The position numbers and the translations under genes are program-made. Shown here piece by piece: positions 21,200 through 34,900 of a DNA stretch of 64,000 nt. The notes under the pieces were generated by a model that was not told where the DNA came from, did no database searches, and saw nothing but the letters and a program-made list of their open reading frames with translations. Every line of letters begins with the position of its first letter. The stretch's first letter is position 1. Source of the stretch: Oscarella lobularis (taxonomy: Eukaryota; Porifera; Homoscleromorpha; Homosclerophorida; Oscarellidae); the NCBI RefSeq assembly GCF_947507565.1, contig NC_089190.1, positions 558,001 to 622,000 of the forward strand. The letters run 5' to 3'.

Positions 21200-22110
21200 T
21201 ACCTTTTATCAGATTCGTCTTGAAGTGTGTGAATCCGAATGGTCAAAATTGTTTTCCATTGATGCAGCGGGAAGCGGAGGCAATATCAAGTGCAAGAAAG
21301 ACGATCAATTTTATGAGGTGATTATTTCAATTCGAATTAAGAGTTAGTTTTAGGGAAATTGTGTGACTCAGATCGGACTTCAAGTGAGATTGACACGCTC
21401 CGGATTGAGTCGAATCGTCACATTCTTGCCGTACCAGACTGTAGTCAACAAAACTAACGTGAGATTTCGTCTGCTGTATAAAGTTATGTATAAGCGTCTG
21501 TTCAGGAAAAAGTCATTATGTACGATGATGGCAAAACAGAGGACGTTGAGGCTGGAGAAGTTTGCCTAAAAGAGCTTGCAACTTATATTTATTGATCCTT
21601 CGCCGTTTTAGTGGATACCTTATTGGACCAAGGGCAGGTCGGGTCTAATGTCTTTGAAACTCGGGTCAGAGAGCGAGCCGGAATCTTGCAAGTTCGCCTT
21701 CAACAAAGCTCAATCAACTCTATTGAAATTAGAAGGAACTGTGGGTCTATTCTGTGCATGTTTTTTTCCGCTAAAGCTCTTCTTTCTACAGGTTCGAGGA
21801 GTTCACGTTCAAGTGGAAATCTCCGATTCGTCATCAATCATCACTTTCATGCCTTACTTTGTCGGCTCGTCTCCTGTGCGCGTTGAAAATCGCCTGCGGG
21901 AAGACATCCCCGTGACCGTATTTCAAAGGTTAGATCATGCATGTCACGTCGTATTCCGGCCGAATATTGGCGCACAGAGACGAAGAAAGCGCCGGCGTCT
22001 GCGTCAACAGCGGGACCAGTCAAATGTTTACTTGGTCGAATCCGAACGGAAAGCGCGTTTTCTGTTGGAAATTTCATTCATTTTCAGAGCGTCTATTTTG
22101 CAATGATCTA
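21200..22110 (+). pseudogene. VPS13: VPS13 fragment, VAB (adaptor-binding) domain region
   Basis: Exons read SEWSKLFSIDAAGSGGNIKC, SGLSRIVTFLPYQTVVNKTN, then KFAFNKAQSTLLKLEG, VRGVHVQVEISDSSSIITFM, VRVENRLREDIPVTVFQR and TWSNPNGKRVFCW. The order and motifs (iVTFtPyy.vvNkT, vItFspYf.GsaPv.iENrL, ytWd.P.gkr.l.W) match the VPS13 VAB domain, which binds organelle adaptors. Introns are short and GT-AG. It stops near 22110, where a minus-strand receptor fragment begins with almost no spacer. Confidence 0.78.
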
Positions 22111-22111
22111 A

Positions 22112-25100
22112 AACAGGTAAGGATCTCTCCACTTCGGTATAGTTCTTCAGCAATCATCTTCTTTGTCTGATTCACGTCGATCAAATCCGAGACGGCTTTC
22201 ACGAACAGAACGACGGCATCGTAGACCATTCCGAGCAGAAGAAATGTGAAACGACGCGGATATCGAATCGCCGTGTCGTATTCAGTCGGATCGAGCTTGT
22301 TTACGCGACGTTTCAATTCAGCCCACAATTCATATTGTCGAATATCTCTTAGAAGGTATTGGACAACTTCAACCATGCCTAGAAATAAATAAGTGAGAAA
22401 TTATTTTTATGAATTTATTTTTGTACCGGCAAAACCCTTTGCACACGTGACTTTTTCCGGTACGGAACAGCTGTAGAAATTCTGCAGAGGAAAGGACATT
22501 GCAGCCAAAGTCCCGGCTGCAACCAACTGATATCCCTATATAAGTATATATATCTAAAGTCTCTTCTTTTGTGATAGTGTGTCGCAGTGTACGTGATAAG
22601 GTGCGATTTCGTGAAGAATTGCTTGCTTGTAGAGATGCCAGCTGTCTTGGCTGAACGGAAATGATAAGATCACGTCGACGTTTTCCTCCTTGATGCGTCA
22701 GAAATTCTCAGAATAATTTGGAAGGTTTTTGAGCGTCTCGTTAATCTGACGATGTCAACAATAAATCAATCGAGAATAATTAAATGAATAAAAATGAACC
22801 TCTTGTAGATTGGGCACGTTGGGAACGCTATCCACGCCTAGAATATATTCATCTGCAACAATTTCTATACCTAGATTGGCTACCTCCTGTCGAAATGATC
22901 TTGGAACAGGAAGTCTGGAAATTTTCGACCGGTGAAAATTATTTATAAATTTATTTATTTTTACTTTGAGTTCCAAATGACTGCGACTCGTTTCCATCCG
23001 TGGATGGCGCAATAGTGAGCAAGGGCCTGACCAAAACGATCAAAACTGTAGGCAAAGAGCTTCAGAAATGGATATCTAAGAAAAATCAGAGAGAAGTGAA
23101 GAGACGTTTCTCCTAATGATTCTTTCTCTATAGCTACTACCTCTGCTGGTACGTAAATCGCTCTCCCTGAGGAAACAATCCAATCTGAAAAATACGCACG
23201 TGATCTCAATTAATAATAATAATAATCGTTATTTATTTTTCTAAACCTGAGTGACGTTGAAGACTCCCGGCATCATTGCCATGCTGTCGAAATCCAAATT
23301 CTGCGAAGAAGATGAATACGATCTTTGGTAATCAAATCCATGATTGATGCTACGAATTGCCGCCACTTCCGGAGCCGTGTTCAACGTTTCGCTGCCCGGG
23401 GGCATGTGACCGACGAAATAAGACAATTTTCGACGACCTTTTTGACCAGGAAAAATCGTCTCAAACTTGTTTGGATCACTAAATAAAAGAAATAGATGAT
23501 AGTACAGAAGTTAGGATTGATTTCAGTTGTCTAACTTGACGTCATCAAGAGCTAGTGTGACCATTGTACAAAAGGCGCTTCCGTAGAAGTCATAGACTCC
23601 GGGTTGTGGCGCCAACAGACCGATCCTGATTTCCTCTATATATGTATGTATATAAAAAATAAATAAAAAATGGCGAATGTTTCTTCTACTTTCGTCGCCG
23701 TACCTACGACGTCAAAAGCGTTTGAGACAACGTAAAACGTTGCGTTTTCCGTCAAAGAATGCATACTAAAATTGAGCTGAAATCGACCTCCTTCGCAGAC
23801 GGAGTCATAGAAAAAAGCAACTCTAAAACCATAAAATATAATAATTATTTGAATTTGTACGTGGGGGGCATACTTTACCCCTTTGTTGCATTAATGACGC
23901 TATTGGTTAAACAAGCCGATGGAACGGCTGAAACTTTGATGGAAAGAGAGGAATCGGGTCCAGATGTGACCTTGTTGCCATTTGCGTCACATATAAAGAC
24001 TTGAATTGGTTGCGGAAAAGGGAAATTGGCGTCGACAGTAGTTCCGGGTGTAGGGTCAGTTTCCGGGTCAATTTGCAATCTCGCAGCCTTTTGAGCGATG
24101 ACGTCGAACGGAGGAGTTAGGAAGACTTCTTTTGAGCTGGGAAATCGTCGTAGCGAAGTGGAACCCTGCTGTGGGAAAAGATGCTTTGTGACGCCGTAAA
24201 ATTCAACTGCATTCCATCGTATATATCCAGAAGTCGAATGTCAGTAAAAATCACTCGACCCTAATATGATCCAATCAAAAGTCGTCCTTATCCCCTCTAC
24301 GTTAATTGCTTACATCTCGCGCTTCTTCTCGTATTGACAAGTCACCAGTGATTACCTGCGTACGAACTTTGTCGCCGCCCAGATCAACTCTAGACGATTC
24401 TAACTGATTGTTCTTAGCTGTGAATGCTTTCAAGACGACCCCTACGAAATAGATATAATCTATTGACAGCAACTGAGGAGCATGAGGCCTCTATTGAAAA
24501 AAAACTAATTATGACACAAGGGCAACCTCTGATGGAGGGCCGTCTACAATTAAATGCATCCGGGCCAAAAGGGGAGGAGTGGGGGGAGGAGGCTATAAAC
24601 CATCAGGTAATGACTCATTTATAAATACTGAAAACATGATGAGGAAAGGGAGCTTGGCCTAAATCTCCTCTAAAATGCCTGTGCAAAAGTTGGCTTACCG
24701 TTTAATTTTCTTGGCAGTGACATCAACGTTGGCAAAGGCGTCGTTTCCGCACGTTGTTTCATTGCAAATCTTTAGAGTTTGATTATCATAGGGATCCTTG
24801 TACATTATCACTAATTGAATTGGAGGCAAAGGCGTGTTTGTCGCAATTGTCTTGGGAAACGCATTGGGCACGGGATCGACCAATGCCAAATGGTGGCCTT
24901 TGTCTACAAACGAAATAATTCAAAAAATAAATAAATATTGATTATGCATAGCATACCGGTTATGTAAACTTTATTCGTATAAACTTTGTTGTGATCATGT
25001 TCTACGTGCTCGCTTCCGTAAACTTCAAATTTGAGCTGACGACCATTCAAAATCGGGCATATTCACGTGACCAAGAAACTCAAAACTGGAGAAAAAATTA

Positions 25101-27000
25101 CAAGGGGATTCTATTCATTTTATTATGCACATACGTTGCTACACCCCTGACAGCTGTCCTCTTAACAAATCCACTCGGATATCTGAATTGACGTCACATA
25201 CTCTTACGGCACCAGTGTAACGACAATCAGTCTCCAAAGCGGACAGGCAAACATTATGAAACCTAAAAGTATTGAAAAATATTAGAGACAGTGACAGTGA
25301 GTTCTTCTCGTGCCACGCCCACGCACGAGCATAGTTTTCCGCCTTCCGCCGCTCATATGTCGTCTATCGTAACATTGGAAGATGACGCAATGATCTCCAA
25401 AGTCGAGCACGGTCCATCGAAAATGCGTTCTCCAGATCTCAAAAGTTCGACGGCTATAGAGCCAAGCATGAAGCCGTCAACAGGAACATTAATATACCTT
25501 AACGTGTTTCTTCTTCAGAGATTCAAAATCCTTCAAATTCTTCTTGAACAATTTCTTAAAGTCCTAGGAACGCGCAAAAAATAAATCACAAATACAAATT
25601 ATAATTATTTAATTTTCTGCCTTCATTGTCTTGATCCTCGCCACGGGTTCCGCGTCCCATTCGCCAATCGCCTCCTCCTTACGGCTCTCATCACTCGTCA
25701 CCGACTTTCTCAATATAGTATAAGCATCTGGTCCAGTGGTGATATCCTCTCCCTGTGGAGACGTCTCCTTGCTTCGGATCCCCGTCGCCTCGTCCTCAGG
25801 AACGCAAGCCGTCGCCACGGGAGGCGGAGACGATTCCCTCGGCCCATCTAATTCATATCATCCATATTTAATTATTTCAAATATTTATTTTACCTTCCCC
25901 TCCACTCTGTTTCATCTAAAACGTTATCTCGATCTTAATTAAAGGCTCTTATTTGTAAATAGGGTTTGGGACTTACTTCGTCGTCGGCGTCGTCCAGAAG
26001 CTCTTCTAGTATTTTCCCGCGTTTTCTTGAGCCGATTGATACGCAATTGGATTCTCCAAAGCGTCGAGAAAATCTACGACGTAGCACGTGAATAAATAAG
26101 TGTTAATTGACGTTCTACGTCTCAATGTACCACTATAGGCTTTGGGCACGTAATCAGTCACTTCGAAATGCACAAAAATTGACGCGAAATCGAGTAGCTG
26201 ATTAAATTCGTTTCGAAGTGGAATGTGACGATATCCTTTGGAGAAAATAAAAATCTGAATATTTATTATTTAATCTTACCTGACATCAGTGACGTCATGG
26301 GTAGAACCCGTTGCCCCAGACAACGATTTCCATCGTCATAGACACCAAATCGAATCATAGCCAATTCGGGAAGCACAATCTAAGTTTCCATAACAACACT
26401 AGCGCGCTACGTACAAGAAGAAACTCAAACCTTTTTGAAATTAAACGGCTCTTCATCTCATACGGGATTCACTGCGTTGCCAGGGACGATTTTCGTCTTG
26501 AATCTACGTCTCACCGTATCCGTTGGCAACCCGTACATATCAAGTTCGACGTAGACGCCGCACTTGCGATCGCAGAGCATCGTCCCGGATATAACCTCAG
26601 AGAGAGAAAAACTCAAAAAATACATAAGTATCTATTTGCAAATATACTTTGACTTGAAGAGAGGCGGCGACGATGTTCTGCTCGAATTTTCCGAGATGCA
26701 GCTGAAAGGGAAGATCTGCAAGAAAAAGAAAAATAGATATATAGATACGTAATCGATATTAATTAATATTCTTTTCTTCTGTCTGACCGCATGTCTGAAA
26801 ATTGAGCGAGACCATTTGACAGCCGGCATTCCAGAACACCTGAAAAATCAAACATAGATACGTAATCAAATTAAAAATAAAATTTTGAACCTGCGGCATG
26901 TAATTGCTCGAATCGTAACGAATTCCCTTGGGATAAATTCGATTAATCTGCCTCCGATTATACCTTAAAAATGAATAACTAATTAAGAATAATTATCTAT
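22112..27000 (-). pseudogene. Receptor ectodomain fragment: repeats plus periplasmic-binding-type (ANF-receptor) domain
   Basis: Many short exons. The C-terminal part, 23640-22112, resembles the type I periplasmic-binding fold of family C GPCRs and natriuretic-peptide receptors: IRIGLLAPQPGVYDFYGSAF, then VTLALDDV; AHYCAIHGWKRVAVIW; LGIEIVADEYILGV; VDVILSFPFSQDSWHLYKQA; GYQLVAAGTLAAMSFPLQ. N-terminal exons (27000-23880) carry two or more repeats of the form LPPIQLVIMYKDPYDNQTL / QPIQVFICDANGNKV. No transmembrane region, kinase or cyclase follows, as the gene is cut at 22112 against the VPS13 piece. Likely a metabotropic-type receptor, but the ligand is unknown. Lesions were not mapped in detail. 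Confidence 0.65.
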
Positions 27001-28428
27001 CGAATTCGCCCGCTCTCACAGAGCAAATTCCACGGGCGATCTCTTCAAGTGATCGGCGGCTGCCGCTTCGTTTAACGAAGACATTTCATAGGCGCGATTT
27101 TTCCCTATAAGGGGGACCCTCCTCTTACAATGATACCACTTGGTATGAGTGTCTAACGTTCTGCCTCTTCAAAACCCTTGAATCGTATAGGCGTTATATA
27201 ACTTACGAGATCGGATAACGCCGTTTGCGTTTCGCTTTGCCCCTCCCACGTGTAAACCTTTGATTATTTTATTGAGAACTTGAATTGTGTTTAGCTAATC
27301 ATGTGATGTGCGCTTACTTGAGAGCGGATGACGTCTGCCGATTTTTCTGACGTCAATTTGGCGTGGGGTTCATGAGAAAGTTCGGCCTGTTCTCCGACTT
27401 TTTCTTCCGTGTGGTCTTCTGGATTTTTTATTATTTACTATTATTAGCAAATGCACTTTTCTCTTCTGCTTCTTCTTCTTTCGGTTTCTCGTCTTTTGAG
27501 CTATCAATTACCTTCGAGGGATCGATACTATCAGCTATAAAAGAACTAAATGACTACAAATATTTAATTTTTATTTCCTCATTGCATTTTGCCAGTTGCG
27601 CTTTCTTCTTGTTCTTAATCAATGTTTTGCCTCGAAGTAGATTCGGACTTGGCAACGGAACGCCGGGATCAAGCTTAAATAAATAAAAAATGAATTAGTC
27701 ACGTGCACATCCTGTGCAATTGATTCTACAGGGAATCCTTCGATGGGCAATCGAAGGAGCTTCTCCTTGAATATTTCCTGGCAATACTGGGTCATTTTCA
27801 ATTGCTGAGAGGCGCTATTAAAAATCAAAACTATTTAATTGGTTAACGAATTAATTTCTGGACTATTGCCTGCAGTGATTTTCGAAGGAGAGAATCACAG
27901 GAAATTCGGACGTTTTAAAAAAATAAATATAAAATTTTTTGAGACTACCTTAAAGACTTCTCCTGGTAGAACAGCGAATATGGGTCAATTTCCCCCGCTC
28001 ACATGAAGGTACCCAAGAGAATAACTTTCATTTCTGGCGAATTCATTTGCATACTCATGAACGACGCCTCTTTCTTCTTCTCGGACGACCGCAACTGAAT
28101 CATCACCTCCAAGACGCTCTCGAGACAAACTATTCTCATCCTCATTCATATCAACGATGGTATCCGTAATCCGATCATTAGCGAAATCGGTTACGGAGAG
28201 ACTCCGCCCCCACGCGATTCCCTTGAGGGAGAGACAGCTCACCTGGAACGCGGTGCGCCGAAGCGCGAGCATCGGACAAACGGAACGAAGCGACGACCAA
28301 TTGCGTCCATGGACTTTCAATCGAACAGCGATGAGAGGATTCTTTCGAAAACCCAACCACTTGGGCGGGGTCCCATCAAATCGTCCAAGCCCAAATCATC
28401 AACGTCATCATCTTTGACGTCACCACGG
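27001..28428 (-). other. Possible further 5' exons of the receptor fragment, unrecognised
   Basis: Minus-strand coding-like pieces, for example SQQLKMTQYCQEIFKEKLLR (near 27790) and GFRKNPLIAVRLKVHGRNWS (near 28350), are separated by AT-rich intron-like sequence. They show no family motif I recognise. They may belong to the same gene as 22112-27000 because the strand and intron style agree. Confidence 0.35.
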
Positions 28429-28985
28429 CTCTTTCCTTGCATACACTATCCCTATAGGCTCTTTCCTTCTATACACTGTTGCTATAGGCCTCTTTCCTTC
28501 TGAAATACACTGTTGCTATAGGCCTCTTTCCTTCTAAACACTATTGCTATAGGCCTCTTTCCTTCTAAACACTATTGCTATAGGCCTCTTTCCTTCTATA
28601 CACTATTGCTATAGGCCTCCTTCCTTCTAAACACTATTGCTATAGGCCTCTTTCCTTCTAAACACTATTGCTATAGGCCTCTTTCCTTCTATACACTATT
28701 GCTATAGGCTCTTTCCTTCTATACACTGTTGCTATAGGCCTATTTCCTTCTATACACTATTGCTATAGGCTCTTTCCTTCTAAACACTATTGCTAAAGGC
28801 CTCCTTCCTTCTAAACACTATTGCTATAGGCCTCTTTCCTTCTAACCACTATTGCTATAGGCCTCTTTCCTTGTAAACACTATTGCTATAGGCCTCTTTC
28901 CTTCTATACACTATTGCTATAGGCTCTTTCCTTCTATACACTATTGCTATAGGCCTCTTTCCCTCTATACACTATTGCTATAGGT
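28429..28985. repeat. Minisatellite, 18 copies of a ~31-bp unit
   Basis: The unit is CACTATTGCTATAGG followed by CCTCTTTCCTTCTAAA with minor variants (TATA for TAAA, loss of CC). Eighteen copies of the CTATAGG core are visible, with no non-repeat spacers, so this is a minisatellite and not a CRISPR-like array. It runs straight into the satellite at 28986. Confidence 0.95.
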
Positions 28986-31900
28986 CCCTGCAAGTAAGAT
29001 ACACCAAAATTCATCTCGTTAGGGAGGAGGAACGTTATACTCTCCTTTTGCGCTTGTCTGTAAATATCTGCAATTATGGTGTCCAACTACTATTTGTTTA
29101 ACTAAGCGTCTCCTAATAAGCAAAAAGTGCTTAATAAGAGACAAATCATTTCTGTCCAAACCATACCTCGTTTAAGTGGTGAAGTTCAAGTGAGGTGTTC
29201 ATTACCGTTGCGTCTCCCAAAAGGCAGAAATTGCATTATAAGGGACAACTCCTTACAGTCAGAACATTTGAGAGTAGATTGTCCAACTAGTTAAATAAAC
29301 TTGCGTCTCTTAATAAGCAGAAACTGCGTAATAAGGGACAAAACATTGCAGTCCCAACCATTGACACTAGGTTGTTGAACCAGTTAAATAACCTTTCGTC
29401 TCTTAATAAGCAGAAACTGCGTAATAAGGGACAAATCATTGAGGTCTGAACAATTGCTAATGAGTGTGTCTCTGCAAGTAAGATACACCAAAATTCATCT
29501 CGTTAAGGAGGAGGAACGTTATACTCTTCTTTCGCGCTTGTCTAGAAATATCTGCAATTAGGGTGTCCAACTCTTTGTTTACCTAAGCGTTTCCTAATAG
29601 GCCAAAAGTGCGTAATAAGAGGCAACTCTTTGCAGTCCGAAGAATTGAGAGTAGGTAGTCCAATTAATTAAATAAACTTGTGTCTCTTAATAAGCGAAAA
29701 GTGCGTAATAAGGGACAAATCATTGCAGTCCGAACCATTGCAAATCAGTGTACCTTGTTAAGGAACAAATCATTGCAGTCCGAACCATTGCAAATAAGTG
29801 TGTCTCTGCAAGTAAGACATACCAAAATTCATCTCGTTAAGGAGGAGGAACGTTATACTCTCCTTTTTCGCTTGTCTAGAAATATCTGCAATTAGGGTGT
29901 CTAACTCTTTGTTTACGTCTCCTAAAAGGCAAAAAAGAGACAAATCCTTGCAGTCCGAACCATTGAAAGTTGGTAGCCTAACTAGTTAAATAACATAGCG
30001 TCTCTTAATAAGTCAAAACTGCGTAATAAGAGACAAATCATTGCAGTCCGAACCATTGAAAATGAGTGTACCTCGTTAAGTAGGAGGAACGTTACACTCT
30101 CCTTTTGCGCTTGTCTGTAAATCTCTGCAATTAGGGTGTCCGACTTCTATTTGTTTACCTAAGCGTCTCCTAATAGGCAAAAAGTGCGTAATAAGAGACA
30201 AATCATTTCCGTCTAGACCATACCTCGTTTAGGATGCGAAGTTCAAGTGAGGTGTTCATTACTGTTGCGTCTTCCAATAGGAAGAAATTGCATAATAAGG
30301 GACAACTCCTTACAGTACGAACATTTGAGAGTGGGTTGTCCAACTAGTTAAATAAACTTGCGTCTCTTAATAAGCAGAAACTGCGTAATAAGGGAGAAAT
30401 CATTGCAGTCCGAACCATTGCAAATAAGTGTGTATCTGGAAGTAAGATACAGCAAAATTCATCTCGTTAAGAAGGAGGAACGTTATACTCTCCTTTTGAA
30501 CTTTTCTAGAAATATCTGCAATCAGGGTGTCGAACCCTTGTTTACCTAAGCGTCTCCTAATATGCAAAAAGTTTGTAATAAGAGACAACTCCTTGCAGTC
30601 CGAACCATTGAAAGGTGGTAGTCCAACTAGATAAATAACCTTGCGTCTCTTAATAAGAAGACTCTGCTTAATAAGGGACAAATCATTGAGGTCCGAACAA
30701 TTGATAATGAGTGTGCCCCTGCAAGTAAGATATACCAAACGTCACCTCGTTAAGGGGGAGGAAATTATACTCTCCTTTTGCACTTGTCTAGAAATATTTT
30801 CAATTAAGTTGTCTAACTCTTTGCTTACCTAAGCGTCTCCTAATAGGCAAAAAGTGCGTAATAAGAGACAACTCCTTTCAGTCCGAACGCTTGAAAGTTG
30901 GTAGTCCAGCTAGTTAAAATACCTTGCGTCCCTTAATAAGCGAAAACTGAGTAATAAGGGATACATCAGCGTCTCCTAAAAGGCAAAAAGAGCGTAATAA
31001 GCGACAAATCCTCGCAGTCCGAACCATTGAAAGTTGGTAGCCCAACTAGTTAAATAACCTTGCGTCTCTTAATAAGCGAAAACTGCGTAATAAGAGAAAT
31101 CATTTCTGCCCAAACCATACCTCGTTTAGGTGGTGAAGTTCAAGTGAGGTGTTCATTACCGTTGCGTCTCCCAATAGGAAGAAATTGCATTATAAGAACT
31201 CCTTACAGTCCGAACATTTGAGAGTAGATTGTCCAACTAGTTAAATAAACTTGCGTCTCTTAATAAGCAGAAACGGCGTAATAAGGGACAAAACATTGCA
31301 GTCCGAACCATTGACACTAGGTTGTCGAACCAGTTAAATAACCTTGCGTCTCTTAATAAGCAGAAACTGCGTAATAAGGGACAAATCATTGAGGTCCGAA
31401 CAATTGCTAATGAGTGTGTCTCTGCAAGTAAGACGCACCAAAATTCATCTCGTTAAGGAGGAGGAACGTTATACTCTCCTTTTGCGCTTGTCTGTAAATA
31501 TCTGCAATTATGGTGTCCAACTACTATTTGTTTAACTAAGCGTCTCCTAATAGGCAAAAAGTGCGTAATCAGAGACAAATCGTTTCTGTCCAAACCATAC
31601 CTCGTTTAGGTGGTGAAGTTCAAGTGAGGTGTTCATTACCGTTGCTTCTCCCAATAGGCAGAAATTGCATTATAAGGGTCAACTCTTTACAGTCCGAAAA
31701 TTTGAGAGTAGATTGTCCAACTAGTTAAATAAACTTGCGTCTCTTAATAAGCAGAAACTGCGTAATAAGGGACAAAACATTGCAGTCCGAACCATTGACC
31801 CCAGGTTGTCGAACCAGTTAAATAACCTTGCGTTTCTTAAATAACCTTGCGTCTCTTAATAAGAAGACTCTTCTTAATAAGGGACACATCATTGAGGTCC

Positions 31901-34900
31901 GAACAATTGATAATGAGTGTGCCCTGCAAGTAAGATATACCAAACTTCACCTCGTTAAGGGGGAGGAAATTATACTCTCCTATTGCACTTGTCTAGAAAT
32001 ATCTGCAATTAAGTTGTCCAACTCTTTGCTTACCTAAGCGTCTCCTAATAGGCAAAAAGTGCGTAATAAGGAAAAACTCCTTTCAGTCCGTACGCTTGAA
32101 AGTTGGTAGTCCAGCTAGTTAAAATACCTTGCGTCCCTTAATAAGCGAAAACTGAGTAATAAGAGACAAATCATTGCAGTCCGAACCATTGCAAATGAGT
32201 GTACCTCGATAAGTAGGAGGAACGTTATACTCTCCTTTTGCGCTTGTCTGTAAATATATGCAATTAGGGTGTCCAACTTCTATTTGTTTACCTAAGCGTC
32301 TCCTAATAGGCAAAAAGTGCGTAATAAGAGACAAATCATTTCTGTCCAGACCATACCTCGTTTAGGATGCAAAGTTCAAGTGAGGTGTTCATTACTGTTG
32401 CGTCTTCCAATAGGAAGAAATTGCATAATAAGGGACAACTCTTTACAGTACGAACATTTGAGAGTAGGTTGTCCAACTAGTTAAATAAACTTGCGTCTCT
32501 TAATAAGCAGAAACTGCGTAATAAGGGACATATCATTGCAGTCCGAACAATTGACACTAGGTTGTCGAACAAGTTAAATAACCTTGCTTCTCTTAATAAG
32601 CAGAAACTGCGTAATATGGGACAAATCATTGAGGTCCGAACAATTGCTAATGAGTGTGTCTCTGCAAGTAAGATACAACAAACTTTATCTCGTTAAGGAG
32701 GAGGAACGTTATACTCTCATTTTGCGCTTGTCTAGAAATATCTGCAATTAGGGTGTCCAACTCTTTGTTTACCTAAGCGTCTCCTACTAGGCAAAAAGTG
32801 CGTAATAAGAGACAAATCCTCGCAGTCCGAACCATTGAAAGTTGGTAGCCCAACTAGTTAAATAACCTTGCATCTCTTAATAAGCCAAAACTGCGTAATA
32901 AGAGACAAATCATTGCAGTCCGAACCATTGCAAATGAGTGTACCTCGATAAGTAGGAGGAACGTTATACTCTCCTTTTGCGCTTGTCTGTAAATATCTGC
33001 AATTAGGGTGTCCAACTTCTATTTGTTTACCTAAGCAACTCCTAATAGGCAAAAAGTGCGTAATAAGAGACAAATCATTTCTGTCCAGACAATACCTCGT
33101 TTAGGATGCGAAGTTCAAGTGAGGTGTTCATTACTGTTGCGTCTTCCAATAGGAAGAAATTGCATAATAAGGGACAACTCCTTACAGTACGAACATTTGA
33201 GAGTAGGTTGTCCAACTAGTTAAATAAACTTGCGTCTCTTAATAGGCAGAAACTGCGTAATAAGGGACAAATCATTGCAGTCCGAACCATTGCAAATAAG
33301 TGTGTATCTGGAAGTAAGATACAGCAAAATTCATCTCGTTAAGAAGGAGGAACGTTATACTCTCCTTTTGCACTTTTCTAGAAATATCTGCAATCAGGGT
33401 GTCCAACCCTTGTTTACCTAAGCGTCTCCTAATATACAAAAAGTGCGTAATAAGAGACAACTCCTTGCACTCCGAACCATTGAAAAGTGGTAGTCCAACT
33501 AGTTAAATAAACTTGCGTCTCTTAATAAGCCAAAACTGCGTAATAAGAGACAAATAATTGCATTCCGAACCATTCAGAGTAGGTTGTCACACTAGCTAAA
33601 TAACCTTGCGTCTCTTAATAAGAAGACTCTGCGCAATAAGAGACAAATCATTGAGGTCCGAACAATTGATAATGAGTGTGCCCCTGCAAGTAAGATATGC
33701 CAAACGTCACCTCGTTAAGGGGGAGGAAATTATACTCTCCTTTTGCACTTGTCTAGAAATATCTGCAATTAAGTTGTCACACTCTTTGCTTACCTAAGCG
33801 TCTCCTAATAGGCAAAAAGTGCGTAATAAGGGACAACTCCTTTCAGTCCGAACGCTTGAAAGTTGGTAGTCCAGCTAGTTAAATATCTTGCGTCCCTTAA
33901 TAAGCGAAAACTGAGTAATAGGGGATATATCAGCGTCTCCTAAAAGGCAAAAAGAGCGTAATAAGAGGCAAATCCTTGCAGTCCGAACCATTGAAAGTTG
34001 GTAGCCCAACTAGTTAAATAACCTTGCGTCTTAATAAGGCAAAACTGCAAAATAAGAGAAAAATCATTGCAGTCCGAACTATTGCAAATGAGTGTACCTC
34101 GTTAAGTAGGAGGAACGTTATACTCTCCTTTTGCGCTTGTCTGTAAATATCCGCAATTAGGTTGTCCAACTTCTATTTGTTTACCTAAGCGTCTCCTAAT
34201 AGGCAAAAAGTGCGTAATAAGGGACAACTCCTTTCAGTCCGAACGCTTGAAAGTTGGTAGTCCAGCTAGTTAAATATCTTGCGTCCCTTAATAAGCGAAA
34301 ACTGAGTAATAGGGGATATATCAGCGTCTCCTAAAAGGCAAAAAGAGCGTAATAAGAGGCAAATCCTTGCAGTCCGAACCATTGAAAGTTGGTAGCCCAA
34401 CTAGTTAAATAACCTTGCGTCTTAATAAGCCAAAACTGCAAAATAAGAGAAAAATCATTGCAGTCCGAACTATTGCAAATGAGTGTACCTCGTTAAGTAG
34501 GAGGAACGTTATACTCTCCTTTTGCGCTTGTCTGTAAATATCCGCAATTAGGTTGTCCAACTTCTATTTGTTTACCTAAGCGTCTCCTAATAGGCAAAAA
34601 GTGCGTAATAAGAGACAAATCATTTCTGTCCAAACCATACCTCGTTTAGGTGGTGAAGTTCAAGTGAGGTGTTCATTTCCGTTGCGTCTCCCAATAGGCA
34701 GAAATTGCATTATAAGGGACAACTCCTTACAGTCCGAACATTTGAGAGTAGTTTGTCCAACTACTACTAGTTAAATAAACTTGCGTCTCTTAATAAGCAG
34801 AAACTGCGTAATAAGGGACAAATCATTGCAGTCCGAACCATTGACACTAGGTTGTCGAACCAGTTAAATAACCTTGCGTCTCTAAATAAGCAGAAACTGC

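Noticed and set aside
28429-28985. CRISPR-like array
   Set aside because: Units are contiguous with no unique spacers; it is a simple 31-bp minisatellite.
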